Positions 40,201 through 52,885 of a stretch of DNA of 64,000 bases are shown piece by piece. How positions within the stretch are numbered: the first letter of the stretch is position 1; each line of letters starts with the position of its first letter. Both the position numbers and the translations under genes were made by a program. A model generated the notes under the pieces. It saw only the letters and a program-made list of their open reading frames with translations. It had not been told where the DNA came from and did no database searches. The stretch is from assembly GCA_022829145.1 (NCBI GenBank), contig CM040748.1, positions 30,394,501 through 30,458,500 on the forward strand. Direction: 5' to 3'. The stretch is from Albula goreensis (Eukaryota > Chordata > Actinopteri > Albuliformes > Albulidae).

Positions 40201-42244
40201 GCTCTCTATTCTCTGACATCGCAGATTCTGGGGGAAAAAAATAATAAATCCAATTTCATGGTAGAAGGCAATCTGCACTGTATGGATTCACAAACCAATA
40301 GCGACATGTTAGCTTGACTCAGAAAGCACCACTTAGCCCTAAGGTCACTGAGGTAAAGCGAGCTTAAATGCAGGCTGTAAAATATGCATATCCAACGCAG
40401 AGGCCATCTTGGGTCTCTTGATAAAATGTTTCTCATATTGGGAATGCATGCTTCATGAATATTCACGAACCGCATTTCGGAGGCTTGCTACGAGCTTATC
40501 GTCATGGAAACAAAAGCATAGTTTTTTTTCCCCCCCTCATTTTCAGAAACTGGATGGTGAAAGATATGAGTCTTTCAGAAACCATACTACCAAGCGCAGT
40601 TGAGAACGGTTTTTCCAATCAGAGCTGGCTGGCAGTATGATGCACGCTCCCTTGTGGCAACCGCTTCAATGTTAAAATGAAAATTTGTGTTCCTCACACT
40701 TTAAGATTTACTATTTACTGTATTCCTTACTTCCCATCCATCACTAATATGTTTTCTGTGACCTTGTAGCCTTTTAAACAACTGACACAGGTAGCCTTAC
40801 AGCTTCTGAACAGATCACTGGCATATATGGTAATCACAAATTCATTTCATTTTCTCCCTTCTGACATGAGCCTTAAAATTCAGACGATACTTAATCAAAC
40901 ATGACCTCCCCTCCCTGCCCAGAGACATCGCTATGCAACCAATTTTGCACGGATCAGCAAGCTTCACTACAGCCACATAGCAATTTATTAGCACCATTTC
41001 AAATATGCATAAAGAACAGAATTACACTGTAAAAACAGACAGGTCTGTACTCTATCATGTATGCAGATTTTAAATTGCACGTCCACGTAAGAACCATTGC
41101 ACAAAGACTAGAAAACTTCAAACAACTTCATTTCTGGACGGTTATCATATTGATGATTAATGCAATCTGAATAGCACCATATGCATGAAGACACAAACCA
41201 CAAAACATGCATCAAAGGTGTTATTCACATAGCTTGACATACAAAGTCAATACGAGTGTACTGTATAGGCAAACCAAGGGAACATATTTGTTTGGACATC
41301 ATATTTCTCTCACATCTGGAATAAGATGCGGAGCACATTCTGTTCCATACCTCTTAATTCTGCCTCTAATGCACAGACAGCCATGGATTGGTACCTTTTG
41401 TCCAACCAGACACTTTCACCAGGTGACTAATAGCTCCCTTAATTATACTGCTACACTGAAACTTGAGAAATAATTTAATTCTGCAATTTCATCTCAGGAT
41501 GAACTTTTGATACATTATTACGGAAATTCCCGCTATGTAACTTCAACGAGGCTGTTAGTGAAAAAGTTAACAAATGAGAGGGAAAAAACTACAGGAGAGC
41601 CACACCTTTCCTTAATGATGTCATTGAATCTGGTTTCCTAAGCTGAACCTCAGCGCCTAATGAATTACTGTTCAGACGGAAGTGGTCGCTCGTTTAAAAG
41701 AGTAGGTAAATTAGATGTTAAAAGAAGCACTTTCATGACATATGAACCTGCAAACCAAGTACAGTCCAGTGAAGCTCTAATTTCTTCAGGTCTTCAACTC
41801 ATTTTCCTCAGACCATTTGGTGCCGTGGTAACAGCTGAACATATAGCAAGTGCCTCCTGTGTGGTTTCATATTGTTAAAATGCATATCCTCATAATGCAA
41901 TTAAAATATCCTCGACATCTCTGTAAATAACGTCATGCTGAAACAGGAATCAAAATGAATCCTGCTGGAAATGCTAGTTACAGAGCAGAAAAAGAGAGGG
42001 AGAACGTGTTGGCATGTACATTTCCGGATACATAATTACTTTAGATAAGGAGTGATTAATTAATTTCTGTGATTAATTTAGTGGCGATGTCAAATGCAGA
42101 AACCTGCAGAGGTGTTAATGATCCAAGACGCTGACAGAGATGATTACAATTAAGTCAAAAAAGCTGATTCTCCTAAACTTTCCATGACATGCGATAACAT
42201 CACAACAGCTTTTTCTGCAGGTATAAACAGAATAAACGGGTTGC

Positions 42245-42292
42245 GGGGGGTGTGTGTGTGTGTGTGTGTGGTGTGTGTGTGGGGGGTGGGGG
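42245..42292. repeat. (GT)n and G-run repeat
   Basis: G6, then (TG)n, a GGTG break, more GT units, then G-rich sequence; in the KIF16B last intron. Confidence 0.95.
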
Positions 42293-42736
42293 AGTTTGGA
42301 CAAACAACAAAACAAACCTCTCACTCACTAAATAATCATGGAAATTGGAAAATTGTGCATCTTTCACAGCTTATTTACTGGATTTATCCAGTTGAAAAAA
42401 ATAAACAATTCAATAAGAAATCTTAACCAAGTGTTTAAAGGGAGACCTGAAGCAGAGCAGGATAAATTGGAAAAGAGGGCGAAATTAAAATTCTGTTATT
42501 GGGAGACGCGAAACCGCCTGTCTGTTTTCTTCCAAATTAAAAAACCCCAATTATGGCTGACAAATTCAGAAATAGACACAAAAATAAAATAATAAAAAAA
42601 AGCATACAAGAATTGTAATCTAAAAGCCAGTTTGTAAGGACTTAGCTACAGTTGTCTTCAGAAAAAAATGCCCATATTTTACATAAAATCTATATATATC
42701 TGGATACTAACTGAAACTGAAGGCATTCCAGTAGGT

Positions 42737-42866
42737 ATCCTACTGTATAAATAGCTTGCGTATGTCCTTGCAGTAGAGCACAAGGGAACTTTCCGGTTCT
42801 CCTGGGAATCGAACATGTAACCTCTGAGTTATGATCCCAGGTCCCTGAGCACTGTACTACACTGAT
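42737..42866 (-). mobile_element. tRNA-derived SINE, minus orientation
   Basis: On the minus strand the head reads through taactcagaggttacatg to a B box, GTTCGATTCC (complement of 42805-42814). The taactcagaggtt block matches the SINE at 13.4 kb, so both belong to one family. It sits in the KIF16B last intron in the same orientation as the gene. Confidence 0.75.
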
Positions 42867-43899
42867 ACTTTTCTGTGTGGACAAGCGAAACAAGTGAAAG
42901 TTCCATCGAGGCCCCCGAGAGCCGGACCATCTGCCAGTGCACGGGCTGCTGGTTTCAGATTGAACATCCGGCCTTTCTCCCCTAATCTGTTCCCCCGGCC
43001 AAACGAAAACAAGAGTCAGAAACACAGAGGGGAGGGTACTGAGGCGGGTTGGGTGGATGTTTGGGTGGAACGAGATGTCCTTCACTTCCAAGTCAGAAAC
43101 TGTGTCTGGGCCTGACCAAACCCTGCACTTTAACCAGCTGTCCTTGTCCCCGCACAGTGTGCGTTTTGGGGCCATTTTAGCTGGTGACAAACGACAAGCG
43201 GCCCGATTTCACAGGGTAGGGGCGGGTTCTGGGCCTGTATAATTCTTTTTTTTTTTCTTTTTTTTTTTTAAATGCTTCTCTTCTTCTACCCTCAATTTAG
43301 AATGTCCAACTGTATTCAAAGCCAAGCCGAATGCTACAGCCTGAATGATATGTTTGGAAGAGCAAAGATAGACACACACTTTCCATAAGAACACAGTCAC
43401 CACTTTTCATCCCACTGTCCATAAACAGAGCTTGCACAGACATGATTCAGAGGAGGATGCTTAGCCTGCAGCTCTGTGCAGGCAGATTGCAAACCATCCT
43501 GCTGACCAGCAGGAGTCACTGTTGAGTGATGAAACGTATCCCAGAGTCCCTCCTTCATGTAACTCCCCTTAGTGTCCCTGTTTAGAGCTACCATTCAAAG
43601 CCAAAACTGATACGGTAAGGATTAAATAACAGATTAGGGCCCATCCACAGACTGCAGTTGTGCCTTATCAGTGTGAGGCACCTAGCAGGCCCCTAGGCCC
43701 TGATCTAGGATCAGTTTTGCTTACACAATAAATTAACTGAATTAACACTGGTGTTGAAACATATCCTTAAAAAAAAAAAGCAGCAACAAGACACACCAAC
43801 TCTTCAGGACTGGCCAATCAGCCCCTGGTAGTTACGATTCTCTTTCGGACACCGGACTCGGTGATCATTGTCCGTCTGTGGCATTAGCTCGCCTACAAA

Positions 43900-44250
43900 G
43901 AAATTGTGACTTAATGTTGTCTTAAATTATTTTCATTTTAGCCAAGCTTGATTTTTTTTATCCTTCTTTTTGATTTAATTTCCTTATCGCCTCTCCTTAT
44001 TTGATATAGTCATTCAATTTCAAAATACAAGTATGATTTAATTAAAGGATGACTTTTATATTATGAAATAACGTTTCCCTCAGCCAGAAGCGGTCTGACA
44101 TTTTAATTAACATCGAGTTCGTCATCTGATATTTCTTTTACGCTTACATAGTCATTAATCTCTCGCCAGCCTATTATTCCATTTCATCTTTTATCTTCGC
44201 GGGGCAATCTTCGGATTATGGCCTGGGGAAGAGGAGCTTCAGAAACTCAC
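43900..44250. promoter_or_regulatory. Candidate conserved non-coding element
   Basis: AT-rich, low in simple repeats, dense in homeodomain-type cores (ttaattaa, taattaac, cattaatc). The texture is typical of vertebrate enhancers. It ends beside a minus-strand donor-like AAG|gtgagt at about 44248-44256. This is inferred from texture only. Confidence 0.3.
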
Positions 44251-46849
44251 CTTCGCTCAGAGTGCTTATCCGCTTCCGCCCTGACCAGCTAAAGAGCCAT
44301 TCAAGCGCTTCCAAAGTATTTCAAAACCTCCTGCATGATGCAACGCATTTTCCCCCGGTGGTGAACAGAGAGATGGCGCATGTTTGTGATGTGGCTGTGA
44401 GACCCTCAGCTATCAGATCGTTCCCCAAATGTGACGAGTGTCATATCCGCTGTGTGAAGAACCGCAAAGCCTAGTTACCCTGCAAATCGGAGGTACAGTC
44501 ACATGGTACAGCTAAGCTTCCTCCAGAGTCAGCCGGAGAGGTTTTACAAACGCAGACGACACATCAGAATTAACATCAGAACTTTTCGGCTCGAATGTGC
44601 TTTTGATTTGTCACAAACCTTGCATTCGCCACCATCTTTGCTTTTATCTCCTTTCTTACAGCCAGGTAAGAATGAATGCCCAAGTGGACAGATTCAATTT
44701 TGCTAAAAATCAAGGTAGGCCAACCTCTTCAACCGCCCTGCAGCTTCCCCCACGCCTCCCCCTCCTAAGTCTCAGAATAAAATCTGAAGAGCTGCTAAAA
44801 AGAGGTTAGCGCCACGGTACACCAGGGGTCAGGTGTACAATAGCCGCTAGCATGGGCTACACACAGAACAGTGCGCGCCTATTTGGAGAGGTTTTTAATG
44901 TGGACTCTGCTGTGGATAACCTGCAGGGCAACCAAGAACGAATTCAGGGAGCCCCGCCAGGTAACCTTCTGGAAAATAAGATCAATAACACAATGCAACT
45001 GTAGCTATATAGCTGGGGGAAAAATATTAAACACATAAATAAACAAAATACTATAACTGATACTACACTACTACTAACACTAATAATAACAAACATTATA
45101 CTGGATTCTGATGCTCTGGTCAACAGATCCAAGACACTTTTGCCTTCCAGTCATGGTATAGTATTGATCGCCATTAAAGAGTGTGGGCCTGTACACTGGT
45201 AAGATTCTAAGAGTGCAGTTCACAGAGATTTGAGGTATTTTTTACACACCTTTCTCAGTGTAGCTTATATTTAAAATGCTGGTTTAGATCACCGTCTGCT
45301 CTTTCGACCAGCCTCTTCAAGTTGATATGATTGGCTAGAAAACCTATATCCCTAAAAGCAGGCGGGATTATCATTCTGAACTACACTACCGACCTTCTTT
45401 TAAATGGCTTGTAGCAGAAATATGAAAACTGAAAGTGCAAGGCAAAAATCCATACAAATTCTCCTAAACGTGCTAAAAAGACGTTTGTTGTTTCTTGCGT
45501 CAGGGCAGAGGGAATGGGTGGAGAATGGAGACAGGGCTCCACCTACACCACCAAGAATATGGGGGTCAGCGTAACCACGAGACAGGCGCCAAATCTTGTG
45601 ATTGTGCATTTACCACTTAAGACAGGATTTTGTGGGATTTTTTTCTTTAATAAGTATTGATGTTTTTGCTTTAGAAGTATGATTTATTGGTATAGTGAGG
45701 ATTTTAATTGTATTATTTACTTGTGACCTGTTGTCTTTTTACAGTTTTATGCTACAGCTGCAACCCAATTGCCCAATGCTGGGACGATGAAGCATTACAG
45801 AACAGAACTGAACTGGATCACCGGGCACAAAGGGAGAGCCTGGTCGCTTGTGGTGTCGGGCTGGAGATGTAATCCTCCGGCACCAGTCGCAGGTCTCTGA
45901 GCGAGGTGTGCCGACACGGTCCAGCAAAGACTCTGGAACACAGAGTGCCAGCTGTCGCTGCTGACAGAGCCGAGGCAGAGACCCTCTGCCACGTGTGCTT
46001 GTAACGCCATGGTGATGGGGGGTTTGGGGGAGGTGTGGAGGTGTTGGGGGTGCTCTACACAGATTATTCACATACACAGAGCCGTTTAATGAAAGTGGCA
46101 TTTCAATCAAACCAGCCTGCAGTCACTGAATGAATAAATAAATACATAATACATGAACCGAGGAGAGAGAAAGAGGGAGAGAGAGAGTTAGGGAAAAAAA
46201 ACGATACTAATGAGATGAAGCGAAGAACGTTTTCTTTTCAAATATTCTGGATGTTTGCCATTTGACATTTCCAACAATTAAAAAATGTTGGAAGCAATTA
46301 AAAGCGAGCTAAATTGGAACGGGGGGAAAGGCGGGTTGCGCTTGCTGCCTCTCCTTTTTTTCCCTTCTCTCTCTCTCTCTTCCCCCACCCCACTACACAA
46401 AACCCCACCACCAGACCCAAGAATGGCAAAACGGTTGCGTTCTGTATTAGGCCGCAATTTCTTGCCTTCACGTCCGCTGCTGCGTTAATTAACGATCCAG
46501 ACACTCAGAGACCGATTCCGCAATGCCTGGCCAAGCGCCTCGCTTTCAAGGCCGCCGTGGCGCAGCAGCGGAATCCATTAACCCTTCTGTGCCGCGGCAG
46601 TGGTTCTCACGGCTCTCAATCGCCACTAAAACGGGCGGAGGGATAGTTATACAACTCTGGATTCAGGACCTTATAAATGTTGTAAATGAATGCCGTTTGC
46701 ATCATTGCTCGTTATCAAACATTCATGATGGAGTAATGGAAAAAGGGACTTTTCCCCCCATGTTACGTAAGGACTTTGTCATTACTGCCTCAAACCAAAA
46801 CACAATACTGACAGCTGGTACTCACGTAATAAAAAATTAAACAGCAGAA

Positions 46850-47150
46850 ATTTAGTCAAGATTAAATAAGGGTATTCCATAAGTAACTGATTTCAGGAGT
46901 ATGCTTGTTGTTGGCTAAAATTAAGAAAGGATAGAGGCAGATTATTCAAATAGACTGATGATGTAATTAGGGCAAAACTAGAGCATCGCCTAATTCCTGT
47001 AATAGCTGATGAGGGGTAAAGGATCGTCATTGCGAATGAGTGGCCACGTTAATCAAAACCCTGGAAATGAAATGATTTTAATGAAGACTGTGGGCTGCCC
47101 TTTGTGAGCTTTTGGGTTTTGTACAGTCGATCAAGCAGGTGCCAGAGAAG
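46850..47150. promoter_or_regulatory. Candidate conserved non-coding element
   Basis: Complex AT-rich sequence with homeodomain and forkhead-like motifs (gtaattagg, cctaattcc, gttaatcaaaac), free of repeats, about 0.2 kb from the KIF16B penultimate exon. Inferred from texture only. Confidence 0.3.
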
Positions 47151-47375
47151 CAGACCAAAGCTGCTTTGAATGAAGAGCCAAGAGGGTGTTATCGTTTCCA
47201 TGCCTAGATCTATGGCTCACTGCTGCCACCTGCTGGATGACCTAGCCACTGCGTGGGTGATGAGAGCGCGGTGGTGACCCCCTCGGCTCTGCTCATCTCC
47301 TCTTGGCACCGGGGACCAGCGTCAAGCCAGAACACCCAAACAAAGTTTACCTGAGCAGGGGGCGAATTTCCCTAC

Positions 47376-47459
47376 CTCCAAATGGGTCCTCCTTTCTGCC
47401 ACCATTCTCTCGTCTCTGTTCCCGAACAGCTTCTTCGGGGGGAACTCTAAGGCGGCCAG
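47376..47459 (-). CDS. kif16b: KIF16B penultimate coding exon (PX domain core)
   Basis: An 84-nt exon of 28 codons on the minus strand. It is preceded by a good acceptor (tctctctgtcctag) and followed by donor gtaggg after a GAG codon. It encodes LAALEFPPKKLFG, then NRDERMVAERRTHLE. This is the proline-rich PX loop (PPKK) and the start of the following helix with its AERR motif. In PX domains such as p40phox, a lysine of this loop and an arginine of this helix contact the PI3P headgroup, so the key residues look intact. Both ends are phase 0, and it joins directly to KYLRNFF in the next exon. The RRYSRF-type motif of the domain must lie in an upstream exon, which I could not find before the window edge. 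Assignment is by recognition of the KIF16B sequence. Confidence 0.92.
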
Positions 47460-47665
47460 CTAGGACAGAGAGATCAGAAGGGAACATCAGCACCATTTGT
47501 CAGTGAAGGCGTAAAAAGGGAAGGCTGACCTTGGCTTGGGGGAACAGGAGGTGAAGCGGGGTGCAGAGGGGTTGGTTACGGATGGGCGGCAGCGGGCCTT
47601 AGGCGGGAGGCGCTGGAGCCTGAACGGTATCTTTTTCCTGGGGCTGAAGCGCTCCGTCACTCCTG

Positions 47666-47715
47666 TGTGGGGTGGGGGGGTGGAGAGGGTGGCGGGGGGG
47701 GGGGGTGGCGGGCGA
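47666..47715 (+). repeat. G-rich tract with G-quadruplex potential
   Basis: Several runs of 4-12 Gs with short spacers on the plus strand (C-rich on the KIF16B sense strand), about 0.2 kb upstream of the penultimate exon's acceptor. Confidence 0.9.
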
Positions 47716-47755
47716 GAGTGCTGGTCAGGGCCCCTTCACGCTCCACTGCCCCCAC

Positions 47756-47926
47756 TGACAACCCTCTGGAAGGAGAGGGGGATTCAGGAGAGGAGAGTGA
47801 GAGGGAGAGGGAGGGAGAGACAGACAAAGATAGAAAAAGAGGGGAGGGGGGAGAAAGTGAGCGAGCAAGTGAGAGAGACAGAAAGCGAGAGAGAGGGGAG
47901 AAAAAAAAAAAACAAATGAACAGGAG
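47756..47926 (+). repeat. Long GA-rich polypurine tract
   Basis: About 170 bp of nearly pure G and A (gagagg, gagagagg and aaagag motifs). Its open frames (R/E/G-rich on one strand, L/S/P-rich on the other) are composition artefacts. Confidence 0.9.
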
Positions 47927-48069
47927 CATGAACTTATAATCTGACGAGGAAAGCGCTCTGCTCTCGGGATGAGAGGGGGGCCTTTATCTCAACGCCGGTC
48001 CCAAAGCACACCTCTTCCTGAACGTTTGGTCGGGGTTGGCTCCCTCGCCTAATCGATTCATTAAGTTGA

Positions 48070-48113
48070 GGTAGGGGGTGGGGGGTGGCGGGGGTGGGGA
48101 TGGGGGTGGGGGA
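48070..48113 (+). repeat. Second G-rich tract
   Basis: Seven or more G4-6 runs separated by T, TGGC or A; G-quadruplex-capable on the plus strand. Confidence 0.9.
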
Positions 48114-51100
48114 GCACATGCAGAATCGAAATCACGGCATCAAATGGCAGATATTATGCTTTTGAGGTGGAGAGAGTGAAGTGTCAGAGACTCGTACAGT
48201 ACAGGGGAAAAACTGTCCTTTGGAGGGGGAACAGAGAGAGAAAGAGAAAGAGAGATGACAGACTGGAGGTAAAAAGAAAAAAAAAAGCAGCCGCACTTGA
48301 AATATCATGGAGAATAAAAGCTTCATTTAGAATGACAAAGGGCCTCCCGGGGCACATGAGAAGGTAAACACAGGGATATAGTCCCATCACCTTGAATTAT
48401 CATACTGCACTGAGGACATCAGTTCAAAGCTCTCACATAATCTCTGGAATAACGATCCCGGGTAAATTAGCATGCCTTTTTGACGCTGCCACCTCCCACG
48501 TGTGCCTCTGGACTCAGCTGAATTCCGCAAGCTGATGGGGGTGGGGGTGGATACAGGCACCAGCAAAGGCCACCTCTGAATTAACTCTGAAAACAGATCA
48601 GATGTGTCGCACAAGCGGCCTCAAACGGGTTGCCAGGTCCAAATGAAAAAGCAGCTTTTTTCTATCTGTTTTCATGATAAAGATATGAAAGCAGGCCTTT
48701 TTCCTGTCTGAACAAGTTTTTATTTATATATATATATTTTTTTTTTTTTGAGTGCACTGGTTCTACCTTATTTGGTGTGTGAATCAATGACCACCTTTGA
48801 ATCTTTGTTGAGGAGTTCTTTGGGCCGAGAAGAATACATTTAGTTACTCGTGCACATCTCCATAGCAACATGACAGAAAGATGGAACGATACCTAAAGAA
48901 GCCAGAGTGGTAGTCGCATTGAGGGATAAAGTGCCTATCAATTCAGGTGTCTTCCAGGAACATCAAATGTCTTCTTTCTCTCATTATAAGTTTTGCATCG
49001 AGGTCCAAGCCGAAAACATAACCAACTTGCATCTTGCTACGGTAACTTGGCAAAGCAACAGAACGGACAGATACATTCTTTAATAGACTTTAGGGACTGT
49101 AAGTAAACTGAAAAGAAAGGAATGTTCTGGAAAGAGAATGGTTTCAATGGACCACTGAAAAATAGCTTGGCTTTTCTGACCCCAGCCGTTCAACTGACAT
49201 TGATTTCACAGATAAATGTAGATCAGTGTTCAAAAGGAAACCCTTCATCAAAACATGGAGTTGCTTTACCAAGATGAGCCAGACTTCATGGAATTATACA
49301 CTTAATTGCTGGTGTCTAAATAATAATTAAAAAAAAAAAAAGATTAAGGTTGTATTGACAAAACTTAAACCTTGACTTGGCTTAAACCATGCTTTTAGGT
49401 AATACAGAAATACATCAACTTCAATTCTTCCAGTAGAAACAAGAAGCCTCGTCTCTGGAGCAAATCTTCAAACATGACACTATCGCGCGTCGTCTTTCAG
49501 GGTGTGCTCAGAAAACTCTGACATGAGGGGGGGGGGAAAAAATAAAAAATAAAAAGCTGTGCTCCATCGCTCTTCCAGGAGCACATCAATCTTGGCGAGT
49601 ATAAAGATGACATTTTATTTATGTCAGTTTCACTTTGCCAAGTTTTTGTCAATTCCGTTTGTTTTGCTGCCGTTTTGTTTTTCAGCATGGAAAGTGTTTG
49701 CAGCCGCCTATGGAATAAGACGATAGGCTCTACTGATTTGGGCGGGGAAAAGTGAATCTGGCATCTCTTTTTTTGTTTTTTGCAATAAAGATTTACTGCT
49801 CACCCCGGCAGGCTTAAAGTTACTCATGATGGCTATGCTCCAACATGATCGTTTGAGCTGAGTGACAGCTTACCACAAGAAGCTGCGTGAATGTGCTTTT
49901 TTTACAACATGCTTTGATGAGCATTCTAATTGTATTTATAGCAAGCGTCATGTAGGACTGTCAGACTGACTGACAGCTACAAAGGACAGTCCTGATAATT
50001 ACCAGCAAGTAATGTTTCAGACAACCCATACTTTCCATGACCATGGTTAAATATTGCAACTCAGATCAAAATCTGCCACAATTCACAGAAAGTATTTTAT
50101 TGCTTACCAACATCAGAGTGAGTGCAGGTATTTTGAATCAATTAATAAACAAATAACGGATATCGGTGAGAGCAATTCTTTCAGACCACTGGCTAACGAA
50201 ATGGAGAAATATCATGCAAACATGAAGTAACTGTGGAGTAAGGATGACGATCACAAGTACAGTGTATAGCTAGGATTTTCTGAATCCAGTCCTGAAGTGC
50301 AGCAGTGCCTACTGGTTTCTGGTGCACTTCCACACTGACACAATGAACTTCAAGTCAACAGCTGACTTAGGTCATTGATTAGCTAGAGTCCACACACTGC
50401 GTTTCTGAGGCCTAAGATGACTGCAAATCGAAAGGAAACCACAAATAACTGCAAATGCTGCCAGTTTTATATCCTTCTGGATACTTACCGAACATACCGC
50501 AATCACACTGCAATCAACCACAATCACACTTATATTCTACAGCTGTTGTGTCAGTTGCCATTGTATTTCCCTTTGTTTTGCTAGCCACTGAAAAACATTT
50601 CCTGTTTTTCTCAATTCACACAAATACTAGTAAGCAGCCTTCGCTTGGGTAGTACTCCATAGGACTGTGCATTAGTTTGCGGCTGGTTGTGATCAAAGAT
50701 TTGCAGGATGGTATGTTCTAAAACACAATTTTCGGATATTAGGAGGGACGCAGCCCATGGTCACGGTTGTGATGAAATAGATGCCTGAAAGTAACTCAAG
50801 TGTAGGAGCTCAAGACTTGTTTAAATGTGTTTCGGCGTGCACCCTATTCAACACCTGGAGGAGTCATGCTCTCACCTGCATTGGAGGAAAGAGGAGATAG
50901 AAATCATGGGGGGTGGGGGGATTGGGGATGTGCTTATCTGGGAGTGCTTGGGGGTGATCCTGTGGTGAAGCCAGCGTGGCGCGTCATTAAGCCCAAAACG
51001 AGCGCCGCCTCCCCCCCCCCCTTCGCCCTTCCCAGCGGGGAGTCTGACGCGCCCCGCTGCCCTCTCTCCCTTTCAGCCTGCCGCCATCGCCGAGCCCCAA

Positions 51101-52885
51101 ACCGCACACCTGTTCCTTCCCTCTAAAAATACACCGACATCTGCGAGCGAGAGCCTTCTTCCACCTTCCGCGAACGGCAGGCAACGGCGCCTTTCTGTGA
51201 TCCATTTACCTCCGTAAACGCGCCTAATTGTGCGACAACTGTTTGTTAATTTAGTGCGGCGGTTCCAGGGACGGGAGGTCCTGTTGATGAGAGAGGCAGG
51301 TGCTTGGTTTTTAAAACGCTGAAGACGATGCCTCGGCGCAAGACCGGTCAGCACGTTCTTACCTCTGCCAGCAGCACTCGTGCAACAGCTGAGAACTTTG
51401 TAAGATTGTAACATATTAGGAGTCAATATTAATTCAATGTTTTCATGAAGGATGTCTCTCCCTTTGCGCTTTGATTTCTTAGGGCGAGGTCTGTCAGCAA
51501 AATAAATGGGCATGAATGGAAATTAGTTGAGAATAAATCCCAAACTGCTAACAGGACGTTTTATTTTACATAGAGATTTGGCAATGCATGCTACAGATTC
51601 CCACGTCAATGCTGTGAATCATTCCATTCCAAACTTGATGCAGCACTGGATACTCTGTACATTCTCATCATTACATGTTCTTTATTCTTCAAGTTTATTC
51701 CTGTCCCTTACCATAAAATATTCACAAAAACACACTTTTGAGGGCAGTACATCTAATTTAATGTGACATTTTATACACGCATTCCTTGTGTAAAGTAATT
51801 CATTCTGTTTTGAGCATGTTTTTGAATTTCATCTGATCCTCAGTGTGCTGCTCTCATTTGGACTAGAAGGTCTGTGAATTAAATAGGTTTGTAAATGGTC
51901 GGGGAAAAAAGTGTCAGAAGAAGTTCTCGTTTTGGTTGCAGAGATGGAGGGTGGAAGAAGAGAAGCCAAGATCGATGGATACTGTTATGGCCTCATTACA
52001 ACTACAGACATGCACTTTGAAACCAGGTTATGAATGAAAACGTAACAGCTGATTTGCCCATCGTTGTCCACATGAAGTTATTGTTCCTGAACTAATTACA
52101 GTGAAATTCTGAGATTTCAAATAACGTCTAATAATTCCTGACTAATCACAGTTTCAGCTCTAGGCAACAGTCTTGCCCATTTGAAAGAGGGCCTTTAACT
52201 CAGCGGTTTGTGATTTCTGAAAGATATCTCACAACAGGTCACGCTAGTGCTCAGCACAGCTTTGTTTGCAACAAATGGCATGCATAAAGCAAGATAACAG
52301 CCTGCTGTACAAAAGCCATCTGAATAAATATGTCGCTACAGATGTAGCTGTGGAGCAATCTGTTGCAAACTAATCGCGCGTTTTCCTGCGCGATTCATAA
52401 CTGCACCGCCCGCAGTAGTGCCGTGCTTCCGCGGGTTTGATAAATACCGCCGTGGCAGAGCTGGAGGCGAGGGAACCGGGAGAGAGAAAGTTCCATCCAC
52501 CGCGTCAGCACTCCCGGAGAACACTTCATCGCGCCGATGATCGCTTTCTCCTCTCCTGTTTAAACTTAAGTGCTGCTCAGTTTGCATCAATCCTCTTTTG
52601 TTTAGCTTTTTTTTTCTGGGAGGTGGGGAGGTTGGTCTCTTGCATGCCAGGATTATATCTCTCTGTGTAAGCCTGGCAAAAACTGCAGAATTCAGTGTGT
52701 TAAACATACCCATTTTCAGGGTATAAACAGTATTTGCTAATTGATTGCTAACCACATCAACACAATGAATCAGACTTTAACACCAAGCAAAGCAAAGTGT
52801 ACATGAAATACTTCTCTCTTATGCATTGTATGTGGATGAGGATGTCAAAACTCACTTGTCCCTGGCATGGTGACTGCTGCTCCAA

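Larger units (their letters stand above)
39896..47375 (-). other. kif16b: KIF16B last intron
   Basis: Intron of about 7.5 kb between the final two coding exons, with donor gtaggg and an acceptor ending ttcattag. It holds a LINE-like scrap near 40.06-40.2 kb, a GT repeat at 42.25 kb, a minus-strand SINE at 42.74-42.87 kb, a T-rich tract at 43.24-43.27 kb, and two AT-rich blocks that resemble conserved enhancers (43.9-44.25 and 46.85-47.15 kb). I saw no additional KIF16B exon in it. Confidence 0.85.

Noticed and set aside
42690-43190. 166-codon minus-strand frame
   Set aside because: Runs through a SINE and has no recognisable domain or splice context.
45739-46110. 123-codon minus-strand frame and an overlapping open frame
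   Set aside because: All three frames are partly open in a GC-rich patch; no domain recognised.
47536-47939. Three overlapping long frames on both strands
   Set aside because: Products of G-rich and polypurine composition.
51363-51388. A 26-nt minus-strand pseudo-exon, donor GAG|gtaaga, phase-compatible with the KIF16B exon at 47.4 kb
   Set aside because: The encoded VARVLLAE does not match the expected KIF16B residues before LAALEF (KYAE type), and the acceptor tract is weak.
51073-51513. 146-codon minus-strand frame
   Set aside because: Basic, low-information peptide over a GC-rich patch; no homology recognised and it does not match KIF16B.
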